64,000 nucleotides of DNA from Folioceros fuciformis (Eukaryota > Anthocerotophyta > Anthocerotopsida > Anthocerotales): positions 244,369-308,368 of the forward strand of contig JBNGIO010006237.1 of assembly GCA_049999805.1 (NCBI GenBank), written 5' to 3'. The position numbers and the translations under genes are program-made. Position 1 is the first letter of the stretch, and each line of letters starts with the position of its first letter. The notes beneath the pieces are model-generated. The model was not told where the DNA came from. It saw only the letters and a list, made by a program, of their open reading frames with translations, and did no database searches. This document shows positions 52,738-63,935 of this stretch, piece after piece.

Positions 52738-55130
52738 TTAATCCACTAGCCATGTTGATTTGAGTGGAGTGGGTTCCAAAAACGGCCGCAACGAGGCAAC
52801 CATGTGGTCGATGATTGTTGGCGCCAGCGTTGGAAGGCCAGGGCTGGAGCTGCTTGGGATGTCTTTGGCTGACAGCTGCACAAGAATCTGCAAAGTCATT
52901 GATTTCAAGGGCACGATGCATAGGATTTGAAAACGTGATGGTGAACAGTTCACGAGGCCAAGTGCTTTATCCTTCACCTGGAATGAGTCAAATTTGCATA
53001 CAAAGTTGCAGCAAAACATAGGAGCAGAGTCGTGTGTTGTGATGGAACAGCGGGAAACTTCCAATTTGAGCCTTTGCAAACACCGCAGAAGGCGACCCAA
53101 CAGGGTGCCAGTGCAGGTGGACTTGCACCGTATGAACACCATAAGATCTTGCTTGTCATCCGCGTCGTCGGCCAAAATCTCCACTTTCAGATCCCCAGAC
53201 GTGTCGCTTCCTTGGATCAGGTTCGTGCTTCTGCTCGAAGTTGGTGGTGCCTGGGACGGTGACGTCTCAGGTGCCGCCGTCACTGCCAAACATGTGACAA
53301 CGCAATGATCCATCAAACTGTCAAACAGTTTGGAATAGGATCACAACAGTAGCTCAGACTTCTGGGACCGAAGGTCTGGCCCAGACCTGGAGTGGCGCGG
53401 CGAAGCTTTAGCTCCAGCTCCTGGGCGTTCAATCTTTGCTTTTTCCGTCCGAGATCAAGCACCTTCTCTTGCATCTGTTTTACGTAAGACATGGCTTCTT
53501 CTACTATACCCAACCGTTCCCGCTTCTGATGTATGCATGGGCGAACCGGCAGGTTAGCCAAATCAGTCAGCAATATGAAATCCAAGGACAGTTGCCGAAA
53601 TCGGTCAGTCCTGGAGGTGGACTTACTCTGCATGTTTCAGTTTGTGGAATGAGAGTATCGAGAGTCTGAAACCTGGTGTTCATGAGGTCCCTCCGTCGTC
53701 GCTCTCTGGCCACATGATCTTCCGCTTGTTTCAATTTGTCGACATGCATATGGGCCCACCGAGTGTCTGCACCGAGCTCCAAAAGCTGCAACAAGCCGCC
53801 GCTCTTCTGTGGGCCTGCAATCTTCTGCAATTTGGGGTCCGGGCGCGGCTGTGGCATCAGGCCCCTCAGCTTCGAATCGGACTGTCGGCTTGGTGGTGGT
53901 TGCAGCAAGCTGATTCCGGGTACCGGTCTGTCATCTGAGGTGAAAGGAAAACAAGTGGTGGAATCCGACACCTTGAGAACCTGAAGCTGCGCATGCGTGT
54001 GCTGGAGCTCCCCACAAGTCTTAGACACACGGGTACGCAGATCCGGAGAACTCGCAGCAGGTGGGCGTCCCTCTGGTGGTACCGTTGGTTTAGGTAGGCA
54101 GCGGGTGCTGACATTCTCGGCCTCATTTGTATGCGAGTGCTGCGAATTAGAGGCCATTGCGGAATTTGAAGCAGCAGGAGTACCTGCTGTTGCTGGCATA
54201 GCGCATCCGGATTCGCAAGAGACCATGGTTGCAATTGGAGAGCCGATTCCAGTCCCCATTACGTCAGTGTGCCCAGGACTGACACCTTTGCCAACTTGGG
54301 GCCAGGATCCCAGGATTTCAAGATCTAATGCGTCAAAGCTCGTAAAACAGTCCGGCATCTCAAACGCATTATCCAGTCCATCCTCAATGAAAAATGCACT
54401 AGGAATGCGTGCCGTACTCTCGGATTCGAAGAATTGCTCCACACCAGGTGCTCCGTCCATGGTTGGTGCCTGGGAAATTGTGCCCCGACTGCTGCCATCC
54501 AAAATGTGAGAAGCTGAACAGATTTCCCATGCCGGCAACGGGTCCGGCGGCGGGATCCGGAAGACATGAGCAGGGTATATCTCGTGAGCCTGGGCCTGCA
54601 GGAAGCAGTTGGAGGGAGGAAGTGAAGGGAAACCGTGGAAAGCCTGGGGAGGCATGCGCCTGGGATCCGAAGCCTTCTGTCTGCTGTCCTCCACCGGTGT
54701 AACCTCTCTTAGCTCGTCACCCAAATGGATGGTGTTGTCATACAGCTCCGATACCAGCTGGGCTGGCCACGGATCAGGGGCCTGGCTGCAGCCTGAATTT
54801 GAAGGAATCTTCACTTCCGAGAGATGCACGACTCCTGGTCCTGAAGGTGCCACATTCACGTTGCGGCTGCCGAGGTGTCGCGAAAAACTACGTACTGAAT
54901 CGTCTTGAATTCCGTTGGGGTTCACGAAGGTGCTGCTGCTTGGATGCAGGGCGGCGCGCACGTGCATCCACTGCCTTTCTGAAACCTCCATTCCGGGTGT
55001 GACTGAGAGGGCGCTGGCAATGGCCATCATGAGTCGATTGCCAATGGAGACCACGGCTGGATGGAACTTTATAATGCCGTGATCACAGTCTTGAAGGAGG
55101 AGCTCGCGAGCCTCAGGATGGAGCTGCTTG
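52738..55130 (-). CDS. bHLH transcription factor with C-terminal ACT-like domain (5' end unresolved)
   Basis: Exons that close in phase: about 55130-53627, 53525-53387, 53282-52978 and 52887-52738. The bHLH straddles the first intron: basic region and helix 1 DHVARERRRRDLMNTRF, helix 2 KRERLGIVEEAMSYVKQMQ followed by a leucine-rich coil. The E-box contact positions H-x(3)-E-x(2)-R are present (HVARERR), so DNA binding is expected. The last about 150 residues (GDLKVEILADD, then FIRCKSTCTGTLLGRLLRCL) look like the ACT-like dimerisation domain of many plant bHLH factors. The large first exon is Ser/Pro-rich and disordered. The in-frame reading reaches an acceptor near 55130; one or more earlier exons, possibly up to 55.7 kb (a helical stretch around FLVQATVGLFWRAQPEAF), must supply the start but I could not join them uniquely. 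The bHLH subfamily is not assigned. Confidence 0.85.
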
Positions 55131-57411
55131 CTGCAAATTGGCGTGGAAGTGAGCTCTGGACTGGATCGCAGACTGTCTTGATCAGATTGTCAGAATGTAC
55201 ACCATGAAAGCTACCTCGCATACTTGCATTCATGTGCCAAAGCAGAGGCGAAGGTGGGGTTGCAACACCAGAGCTGGAAAGTGGAGCTTTTCTTTGCATC
55301 AAGGCATCAGAACTGTTGCAAAGGCTGGCATGGATTTGGCATGTGACTCACGCGACTGCTTGAAGGCTTCTGGCTGAGCTCTCCAAAATAGGCCAACCGT
55401 AGCTTGCACCAAAAACTCATTGTGCTCCCTGGCAAGCCCTGCCGCTCTCCTGACCTCTGCAGCTTGCACAGACTTGGAAAAGAAGATTCCGTCTTGCAAA
55501 GTTCTGCATACGCAGGCTGGGCCTGCGAACGTCTGCAAATGAGCAGTTTTGCCCGTGAGCTCGCGCCTGACAAAGCTGAGCACACACAGAGCATGCAGTT
55601 CCAAGATTTCCTGCAGGACTAGAACAGCACGCCTCACAACTTTAAGGGTACAATGCGATCGGACGGATAGCAGAGAGCAACGAATGAAGATTCCATATGC
55701 ACTGACAATGTACATACATTACGGGAAGTGTCTCAGGGCCCTTTGCAGGATTAGGCGTACTTGTCTCCATCACTTCTGCAGCCTGCGAGGTGAGCGGAAC
55801 CACTCACTCTCCCGAGCGGCTCTCGAAGATATCTTGTCAACATTATCGGCTGCAGAACAGATCTCCATGTCCATCTCATGTCCTGTCCTTAGCCTTTTTT
55901 CAGCCTCTACAGGCTGAATTCGTTGCTCGTCATGCAGGCTGCTGGGTGATCACTTGGCTTCCTCGTAAGTTGAAATCTGGTGCTTAAAACCTTCAACCGA
56001 ACCTTGCAAATGTTCTGACCTTGAGCTGGATGTTCTGCTGCTTGCAAAACAGGAGTTACCCACAAAAAGCGCCACACGTTCACGCCATCCGGGACTGGTG
56101 CTGCAATGTGTCTGGCCAAATGTTTAGCTAACTGAACCGTTCCCTCCATCACTGGATAGCCAAATACAGGGAAGCAAGGACAAGTGGTTGCGCGCAGAAT
56201 GAGGCAGCAGCCCAAACTCCTCAGTTGGAACGCGCTCAGATTTGCTTGCGCAGTTGAGGCAAGATGCCCCGTCCATACATGCGCGGTCTATGTTTCCCTG
56301 CTGTCTTCACACCAGCACCTTCTGCGGACGTCGCAATACACTACACAGCCAACGGGAGATCTCAACTTGATGGGGCATTTAGTGAAGCCTTTGTGGAAAG
56401 GTCGGAGAATTTTATATTTATCCTTTTTTTCTTTTATAAATTATATTTATTAGAAAGGATTTATTATAATATATCAAAATTAGTTAATAGAAGTGCCTTA
56501 AAAATAGTTTAGATGGTAGGTGCCTAAAACTAGTTTTTCTAGACAAGGACTATGAAGATAATTAGACAAAGCATTGCTTGAAGAAGCAAGCCAAAATCAA
56601 GTCCACTAGAGAAGGGGCCAAGTCAAGACCAATAAGCATAAAGGCCTAGGAACTTATAAAAGCCTAGGCTACGTAAGTAAGATAGTGCATGTACACATAT
56701 GCCCCATGTTGTATGGGAACATTGCATGCCCCTTTATAAAGTCCTAGACCCTTTTCGTTAATGTCCTTTCCGGCTGCAATACTCATCGCGGGACCCATTG
56801 CCGTGATAGGTGGAGAAGACAACTCCACATAGGCTGCTCACAGCGAAGAAGGATAGTGCTTTTTCGCGACCTAATGGATGATTTGGTAGGCGAGAAAGCG
56901 ACGATAAACGAATTTGTGTTCAAGCATCTTGTCCCACACGCTCCGACCTTATAGTCTGTACGCGTTCAAGAAAACACGGCGAAATACCGTTGGTATTTCC
57001 AAGACAGTTCCCCTTTCCCACTTGGACCTGGAAACCTTGAAACCGACAGGTCCTCTAAACTTGAAACCGACAGGTTGACGGGAAGAAACACGTAACACGC
57101 GCCGATGAGGAACACCTGGTCAGCGACCAAGCAAGTTCAAGGGCCGTTAAACTCCTGCCAGCACCGCTTTTGCAGTTCCCCCAACAGGCAGCAGCTCGGA
57201 GCTATAAATCTATTCCGTGGTGAGGCAGGACCAGGAAGCGATGCTTGCAAGTGCAACACATTTGCCATCTGCGTCTCAGATTCGCGATTTGAAGCCTGAG
57301 TTCCAAATCCTGAGTGCATGTCAATTTTCTGAATCGACGACCCGACAAGCATCCTTGCGTGCCAGCCTCAGAGCCGAGGACTGAGGTTGCGCAGCTCTAG
57401 AGGGAGGGAGA
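55131..57411. other. Region between bHLH and P450 genes
   Basis: Probably contains the upstream exon(s) of the bHLH gene (55.1-55.7 kb, - strand), a decayed P450 exon (separate entry) and AT-rich sequence at 56.40-56.75 kb. The last few hundred bases are the promoter and leader of the P450 gene. Confidence 0.5.
56020..56195 (+). pseudogene. Decayed copy of a P450 heme-binding exon
   Basis: The + strand reads HKKRHTFTPSGTGAAMCLAK and then a stop, matching the intact heme exon 3.4 kb downstream (PAKRHTFMPFGTGPRICLGK). Similarity extends into the preceding intron (a ccttgaNctggatgt string) and past the exon end (aaatacaggnaggcaNgg-like). The invariant Phe and Arg of the heme loop are changed and two stops follow, so it is dead. 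No other exons of the copy are seen. Confidence 0.85.
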
Positions 57412-59828
57412 ATGGAGGTGAGTGTGGTACTGGAGATGGCGGTGGCAGTGCTGGTTCTGGTGGCGGCATGGCCAATTTGGCGGTACTGGGAGAGGAGGGG
57501 GATTCATGCGCCCAAGGGAGCCAAGCCGCTGCCGGGCTCCTTGGGGCTGCCGCTCCTGGGCGAATCCATGGACCTGCTGGCCGCATTAAAGAAGGGCGCA
57601 GCGGAGGATTTCGCAGGAGAGCGCTACCGCAAGTACGGCGACACATTCAAGTCGCACGTGTTTGGGACCCCCTACGTGTTCATCAGGGGGCCCGAGGCCG
57701 TCCGGCTGCTGGCCGGGAGCGAGGACAAGCTGGTGCACGCGCACCAGTTCGCACCCGCCAGGATTCTCATCGGCGACGCCGCGCTCATCAACATGCAGGG
57801 CGAGCAGCACAAACGCTACCGCCGTTTGTTCAACGACAAGTTCATGGGTGAGGGCCTCAAGAAGCACCTGCCTGTGGTGGAATCGGTTGTGTTGGAGGCG
57901 CTGAGTGCGTGGAAGGTTGGGGATGTGCGCGTCGTCAAGGAGGACACTGTCATGGTGCGTCGGGTTCCGCCATTTCGACTGCTACTTGCTCGCTGATCGA
58001 TTCATGTTATCCGAAGCCAACCACCCGATTCGTTCACCTGACCGGCGACCCTGCTCAATGTTTGTGCCCAGTTCACGTACAATGTGATCGCCGGCGTGGT
58101 GATGGGCTGGGGACCTGGTCCAGTCCGTGAACGCAGCTTGGAGCTCGTCCGAGTCGTTAGCAGCAATCTGTTCAAGGCACCCATCAATCTTCCAGGATTC
58201 GCCTTCAACAAGGCGATGCGGGTAGGACCTCAGCTATGAGTGCTTGCGATTGTCTCCAGTTCTGCTACAGATTCGTGGTGACTTTCATTTCAATGTCGTG
58301 TGGGAGCCTCATGATTCACAAGCTAGTAGCTTTCTTCCGTCGTGACAAAAAATGAGCGATCTGGCGATTTCGATGCAGGCAAGGAAGGAGCTCTCCAAAA
58401 TGTTCGCGGCTGAAATTGCGCTGCGGAGGCACGGCAAGGTTGTCAAGGGCGACCTGCTGCAGGTCATGATGGAGGCGGTGGATCCAGAATCCGACGGGAA
58501 GCCTGCAATGAGTGACTTGCAGCTGGTAGACACGCTGCACAACTTGATCCTGGCCGGCCACGAAACATCCACGAACACCATCACTTGGCTTGCGAAGCTC
58601 ATTCACGAGCACCCTGATGTCAAACAACGGCTCATTGTACGCAAGTTTCGCTAGCGCTGCTTTGCTTCTGAACCACTGACAAGTTTAGTTTTCAAGCGTG
58701 CCTGTAAAATAATGTATGTACAAGTCCTCATTCGCTCTCCGTGTTTTGGCAGGCTGAACATCAGGCCCTGAGGAGCAGAAAGCAAGAGGGTGAGCTACTC
58801 ACATGGGAGGAGCTCAACAACGACTTTGTTTACACTTCAGCAGTGAGACCCTACCTCGGTCCCTATCGCCTTTTGTCCCCTTTAGGACTACTGTAACCAC
58901 ACCCATTTCGATAGTACTACCACTTCCAATGCATCGACAAACTCAGTACCAGTGTTGCTCTTTCAGGTGATCAAAGAGTCTCTTAGGGTGGCATCTCTGG
59001 CGTTTTGGCACCATCGTTCTGTGAAGCAGGACTTCACATTCAACGGTACGCTTTCCTAACTCTGTTTGCAGCTTGCGGTACGCTTTCCTAACTCTGTTTG
59101 CAGCTTGCATGCTCCGTGCTGCATGGGTATGCTTACTAGTAAAGCAACTTGCATGCGTTCCACTTAGTGGAAGCGCGTGGTCCTGCTGTACGTTAACCAG
59201 GATGATGCCATGATGTGCAGGATACCACATTCCGAAGGGCTGGAACATTGTGTTGGATGTGCATGACCTTCATCACAACCCTCAGCTATACCCTGAGCCA
59301 GAGTCGTTCAAGCCCTCTCGTTTCGACGTACTCACTTGAAAGCCTTCCAGCTCCATCAAATTGAATTCCCAAGTTTTTTTTGTTGCTTGTTGAAAACCAA
59401 GCTCACACTGGCTGATGGACATGTCATGGCCTTGAACTGGATGTCCTGGTGGTCACATAACAGGAACCCGCAAAGCGCCACACGTTCATGCCATTCGGCA
59501 CTGGTCCAAGAATCTGTCTGGGCAAAGATTTGGCTATGATGGAAGTGAAGGTGTTTCTCTATCACTGGATGACCAAGTACAGGTAGGCACAAGTGGAACC
59601 GCTGTAGGTTGCTTACCACTACGGATACCGATTCAGTCTGTCCTTGTCCTTGTCTTGTCGCCTGGTCACATCGTTTAGGTTATACACTTCAGCGCTGACG
59701 GATCATTCCTTTATTTTGTTGCAACCAACAGTTGGTCACTCACGGAGGCAGCCACAGGAAGGGATTTCTCGGGACTCCCGATCCCCAACAACGGATCTCC
59801 TATCCGGATCGAGGCTTTGCTAGCCTGA
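57412..59828 (+). CDS. Cytochrome P450, CYP85-clan type
   Basis: Eight exons close in phase: 57412-57954, 58072-58221, 58379-58636, 58753-58842, 58967-59045, 59221-59327, 59464-59582 and 59732-59828, giving 480 residues. The N-terminus is a hydrophobic ER anchor (VVLEMAVAVLVLVAAW), followed by the proline-rich hinge PLPGSLGLPLLGES typical of the CYP85 clan. The I-helix AGHETS (about 290-295), the K-helix ExxR in KESLR (351-354), FKPSRFD and the heme loop FGTGPRICLG (Cys about 427) are all intact, so an active monooxygenase is expected. CYP85-clan enzymes act on sterols, triterpenes, brassinosteroids, gibberellins or abscisic acid; the substrate cannot be told here. A decayed duplicate of its heme exon lies upstream. 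Confidence 0.95.
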
Positions 59829-60729
59829 CTAAGCGAAGTCCAGCGCTAGCTGGGTAGAAGTGTACCTATGTTTCTCCAAATTTTTTAGAATGGTTAGTGT
59901 GTCGCAGTAATGTTAGCCTGGTCTGAGTGAGTAGTGTCTAGGTTTTCGTTTATAGGTAGGCATGTGCCAGGTTTACTGCACCTTCCCGCTGCACTGTGGC
60001 GGATACTCACTTCTCGAGCAGGAATCCTCACGACTATACGTTTCTGGAATCCAAAACAGACACGAAACGACATGCGCTGTTACTAGGCCCTATGATCTCA
60101 GAAAATGTTTGTGGCATCATCCTGTCGTCACTGGGCTGTTCCACATAGAATCCTTCTTTCCATAACCGATTCCAAATTACAAGAAACTCCTCGAGCTCAA
60201 TTGAAGAGTTTCGAAGAAGGCAGTGAACAACGCCACAGACTAACAACACTGAGGCAATCGAGGTAGATACTCATCACCTCTTCAACAGTTGCACGTAGGC
60301 CTACAGATAACCTCTAATATGTGCATGCCACGCCTAAAGTTCAGTTCCATGATCAGAGGAGAAAATTCCTTCACCGTGTCCATGAACCCCACCCCCCCCG
60401 CCCCCCTCGTCTTGTCTCCAGCAGTGTCCTTGGTCGGCTGGTATTGCTCCGCCATAGTGAGCCGCTATAGCAGCCGACGGCGTTGCAAATATCGACCTGG
60501 ATCCAGAACGTGACGTGAAATGCCTGCAGCAAGTAAGCTACCTCAACTTCTGCAGGAGGATGCAGTGAGAATGATACAGCCATGTACGGTACATACTTGT
60601 ACTTGAGGTTTAGACGACGTGGCAGATGCTGTTCAGTGTCCCCGTCTGTCTGCGCCTGCAAGGTCAGACGTGAGTCACAACTGCAACTGCCAATCCATTC
60701 ACCGGAGGGTACCTGTCAGCTGCTCAGTG

Positions 60730-60998
60730 GCTCAGGTAGAGGAGTCTAGCAAGGGGAAGGTTCATTCTTCTTCAATGGAAAAGAGAGGAAGCAAAAAAAA
60801 TTGGAGAAGGGACTCTAACAAATGGAAGAATCATAGTAGTCAGGCAATAGGAGCCCAACACGGAGGACTTGAAATCCCTCCGGCCCTCGCGTACGCCGCA
60901 ATTGAAGACTATAAGCAGTTGAAAAAGAGATGCAGCAAGTCAAGCGAGTCAAGGCCCAAGCGAAAGAGATGGGAATTCGAAATGTTTGCAGAAACTAT
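60730..60998 (+). other. Possible gene fragment encoding a basic, Lys/Arg-rich peptide
   Basis: An open frame with MEKRGSKKNWRRDSNKWKNH, then LEIPPALAYAAIEDYKQLKK and SRPKRKRWEFEMFAETMQ is bounded by AG at about 60737 and a GTATGC donor near 60999, like a single exon. Composition is protein-like and nuclear-localisation-like. No partner exon is found; the following sequence is transposon-derived. It may be the remnant of a gene cut by insertions, or chance. Confidence 0.3.
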
Positions 60999-61465
60999 GC
61001 AGGTATGCAAGGGAGAGGGTTTATGCCTTCCTTGGACAGAGCATATCCAATGTGATTTTGGAATAGCAATAAGTGCAGGTCAAGTAGCTTCTTGAAGACA
61101 AGTCTTCCTCCCCGAAGTAACTTCTTCACCACAAGTCTTCCTTCCCAAAGTAAGCTTGTTGGAAAGCTAAAGAAATCATAATAGACTTGATATTTCATAA
61201 AAATATATATAAATCTATAAGAACTAAATTGTGCATTTTCTATTATTGAAAGAGAGATGGAAAGCCCCATCTACTCCAAAGATTGGAGGAACAACCCGAG
61301 TAGGGCTAGAGGCTAGAAGGGTACTAGCACCTTAGAATTTCATTCTCCAAAACTATCTATTGCTCCCGAAATGTCATGATGTGGAATAACAAAAGGCCTA
61401 CCTTACACCAGTGCCCAAAAAGCTACTTGACCTCCATATGTTGTTGTTCTAAAAAAGTGTGTTGG

Positions 61466-61760
61466 CTAATGCTTTTTGCTACACAATGTTAAAAGAGGGA
61501 GAACAACATTCCTATGACTTTGATAAACCTTAGCCCACTCCTTGATAAACCTTGAAAAGTCCTTGGCCATAGCCCCATGAGTCTCAAGAGCAAGGGGGAT
61601 AAAAGTATGTCTATCTTGCAAGGGAGAGTACTTATGGAGTTTAGCACTTGCACAACCCTCTACTGCCCACCTAGGAGGGCCAATCAAGGCGTTCATGTTA
61701 CTGTTTAAAGGTGATGTTGAGAGTAGTGGAAGTGGATGGTATATTATGATAATGAACATA
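61466..61760 (-). mobile_element. Decayed retroelement-type fragment (copy 3)
   Basis: The - strand reads HKYSPLQDRHTFIPLALETH, then GAMAKDFSRFIKEWAK and further basic sequence. It is the best-preserved copy of the F-I-P-L-A-x-E-x-H-G box also present at 34.7 kb (FIPLAVEMHGAMGKDFSRFL) and 7.2 kb (FIPLAMKTHK). Upstream parts are lost. Confidence 0.6.
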
Positions 61761-62289
61761 TTTGACTGTTTTTTTTCAATCCATGGGATGTAGATAGACA
61801 GTTTCCTGTCCTTTAAACATAGACTTTAAGGAGCTGGTAGACTTGCGCATCGAAAGTAAGATTCTTTTTGTTCGCAAAGTTTTGGAGTTTGAAGATCACA
61901 TGTACCACTTGGCTGTGGGCTTGAAGCAAATGTGTGGAGATCGATTATGTCCACCACACGTCAATATAAGTGGTTTTTGAAAAAAAGGCTAAAATGTAGA
62001 TATATAACTAGGATGGTGTAAACTCAAATGTGCATCAAACGGGTTTCGTGGAATACGACCGTTAGGCGCAGACATTGTTTTGTTACTTTATCTGGTACAC
62101 CAAACGTTATGACGACCCTACTAGCCGCCAAAACTTGAGAGAATCGATTGCAAACTTGGCCCCTAGCCAGAGTAGCCACTTGTCTATAAAGCGGAGCTAT
62201 TTTCCTTTGCTCCCTTTTCTAACCACCTGACTATTGGCCCGTCTCCTCTTGGCGGGAGCTTTTTTTCCTGACCCTACCTTTCTCTTCTA

Positions 62290-63935
62290 CATGGTGAAAG
62301 GATCATTAGAGGAGCATGGTGAAGGAGAGGAGAGAAGAAGGGAGGAGGAGAGGAGAGGAGAATGAGAGGTCTCACAATGTCTCTCACAGCTCCATTGCAA
62401 ATGGAGCTCAAGAGGGTATTTATACCCTCTAGAAAAGCTCCCAAGGAAGCTTCACAAGAAGCTCACAGGAAGCTTCAAAAGAAGCTCTCACAAGAAGCTC
62501 ACAGGAAGCTTCCTAAAGATTAGCTTAAGCTAATGATAATTAAACACTAATCTTAGACTAATTACATTAGTCTAATTAAACTTATTATACTAGTTTAATT
62601 AGATTAATCACATTAGTCTAATTAGACTAATCACATTAGTCTAAGCACATTGGGCTTTAATAACCCTACAACCGCCCCCTTCAAGGCCAATTTACCTTCA
62701 TAGGGGAGTAGTCTACCTCACGCCCATGAGTGTCCGAGCTTGTGCGAATTGCTCCGAAGAGAGCCCCTTGGTAAGAACATCTGCACGGTTTTGACTGGTG
62801 TGAACTTTGACAAGTTGTACCCTCTTGTCTTCCAACACCTCTCGAATGAAGTGATACTTCACTTCCACATGTTTGGTCTTCGCATGAAACACTGGATTCT
62901 TTGCCAATTGAATAGCACTTTGGCTATCACAATGCAACACTGGCAGGTCAACCTTGATCCCTAAATCGCCCACTAGACGAGCAAGCCATATGGCTTCCTT
63001 GCATGCCTCAGTTGCTGCAACATACTCGGCCTCTGTGGTAGATAGCGTTGTGCATGATTGCAAACGAGATCGCCATGAGACTGCCCCTCCTGTGCACATG
63101 AAGACGTAACCTGATGTGGACCTCCTTTTGTCCATATCCCCTGCATAATCAGCATCCGTATATCCCACGACAGATGCATCTTCACTACCAAAACATAAGC
63201 ACAAAGCTTTCGTACCATTCAAGTGCCTCATAACTCCTTTCACTGCCTCCCAATGCTTCCTGCCAGGGTTTGACATAAACCTGCTAACCACTCCCACTGC
63301 AAAGGCAATGTCAGGACGTGTAGCAATCATTGCATACATCAAACTCCCTACAGCTGATGAGTATGGAACGTTCTCCATTTCAACTTTGTCCTCTGCAGAG
63401 CTTGGGCAATCCTTGCTCGACAGTTTCACATATGGAGGCAACGGAGTACTTAATACCTTCCCCTTCTCCATATTGAAACGTTGAAGCATCTTCTTAATGT
63501 ATTCAGTCTGAGACAAGTACAACAAACGCTTCTGTCTGTCTCGACGAATACGCATGCCAAGAATATGGCTTGCCTCTCCCAAGTCTGTCATGTCAAAGCG
63601 ACCATTCACCTTTGACTTCAACGTTGAAATCTCATCACTGTTAGTCCCAGCAATTAGCATATCATCCACATAGAGGACCAGAATGAGCAAGCTTCCATCC
63701 TTAGCTTGCTTCGTATAGAGGCAATGATCCTCATCGCTACGCTTGTAGCCTTGAGAAAGCATAAATGAGTGGAACTTGAAATACCACTCCCTGGGTGCCT
63801 GCTTCAAACCATAAAGGCTTTTCTTTAACCTGCACACTAGATTCTCTTTGCCCTTCTCAATGAAACCCTCTGGTTGCTGCATGTATACCTCTTCCTGGAG
63901 ATCACCATGCAAAAATGCCGACTTCACATCCAAGC
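62290..63935 (-). mobile_element. 3' part of a Ty1/copia LTR retrotransposon
   Basis: Contains the end of pol (next entry), a purine tract (gaagggggcg on the - strand, about 62673-62682) and then a sequence starting TGTAGGGTTATTAAAG at 62670, which fits the start of the 3' LTR. In the LTR a TATA-like palindrome (gggtatttatacc) lies near 62414-62426, and short repeats of gaagctcacaggaagctt and ttagtctaatta-type units fill the upstream part. The outer LTR edge is put near 62292 by guess (TG start on the + strand); the target-site duplication and 5' half are outside the window. Confidence 0.85.
62713..63930 (-). CDS. Ty1/copia polyprotein fragment: reverse transcriptase and RNase H
   Basis: About 405 uninterrupted residues. 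The reverse transcriptase has LDVKSAFLHGDLQEEVYMQQ, SLYGLKQAPREWY and the catalytic LVLYVDDMLIAG; the connection has RPDIAFAVGVVSRFM; RNase H has GYTDADYAGD, LSTTEAEYVA, CDSQSAIQLA and HVEVKYHFIRE, ending VLTKGLSSEQF. These are copia-type plant sequences with all catalytic acids present, so the element was active recently. Upstream of LDVKSAF (63930) the frame runs into AT-rich sequence instead of the expected fingers domain, so gag, protease and integrase are not joined to this fragment within the window. Confidence 0.93.
   Translation of the reverse strand, partial: DVKSAFLHGDLQEEVYMQQPEGFIEKGKENLVCRLKKSLYGLKQAPREWYFKFHSFMLSQGYKRSDEDHCLYTKQAKDGSLLILVLYVDDMLIAGTNSDEISTLKSKVNGRFDMTDLGEASHILGMRIRRDRQKRLLYLSQTEYIKKMLQRFNMEKGKVLSTPLPPYVKLSSKDCPSSAEDKVEMENVPYSSAVGSLMYAMIATRPDIAFAVGVVSRFMSNPGRKHWEAVKGVMRHLNGTKALCLCFGSEDASVVGYTDADYAGDMDKRRSTSGYVFMCTGGAVSWRSRLQSCTTLSTTEAEYVAATEACKEAIWLARLVGDLGIKVDLPVLHCDSQSAIQLAKNPVFHAKTKHVEVKYHFIREVLEDKRVQLVKVHTSQNRADVLTKGLSSEQFAQARTLMGVR

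Larger units (their letters stand above)
59829..62290. other. Repeat-rich intergenic block
   Basis: Holds the P450 3' flank, a C-rich run at about 60387-60406, a possible gene fragment at 60.73-61.0 kb and a decayed retroelement-type fragment at 61.47-61.76 kb (separate entries). The remainder is AT-rich and shows nothing recognisable. Confidence 0.5.
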
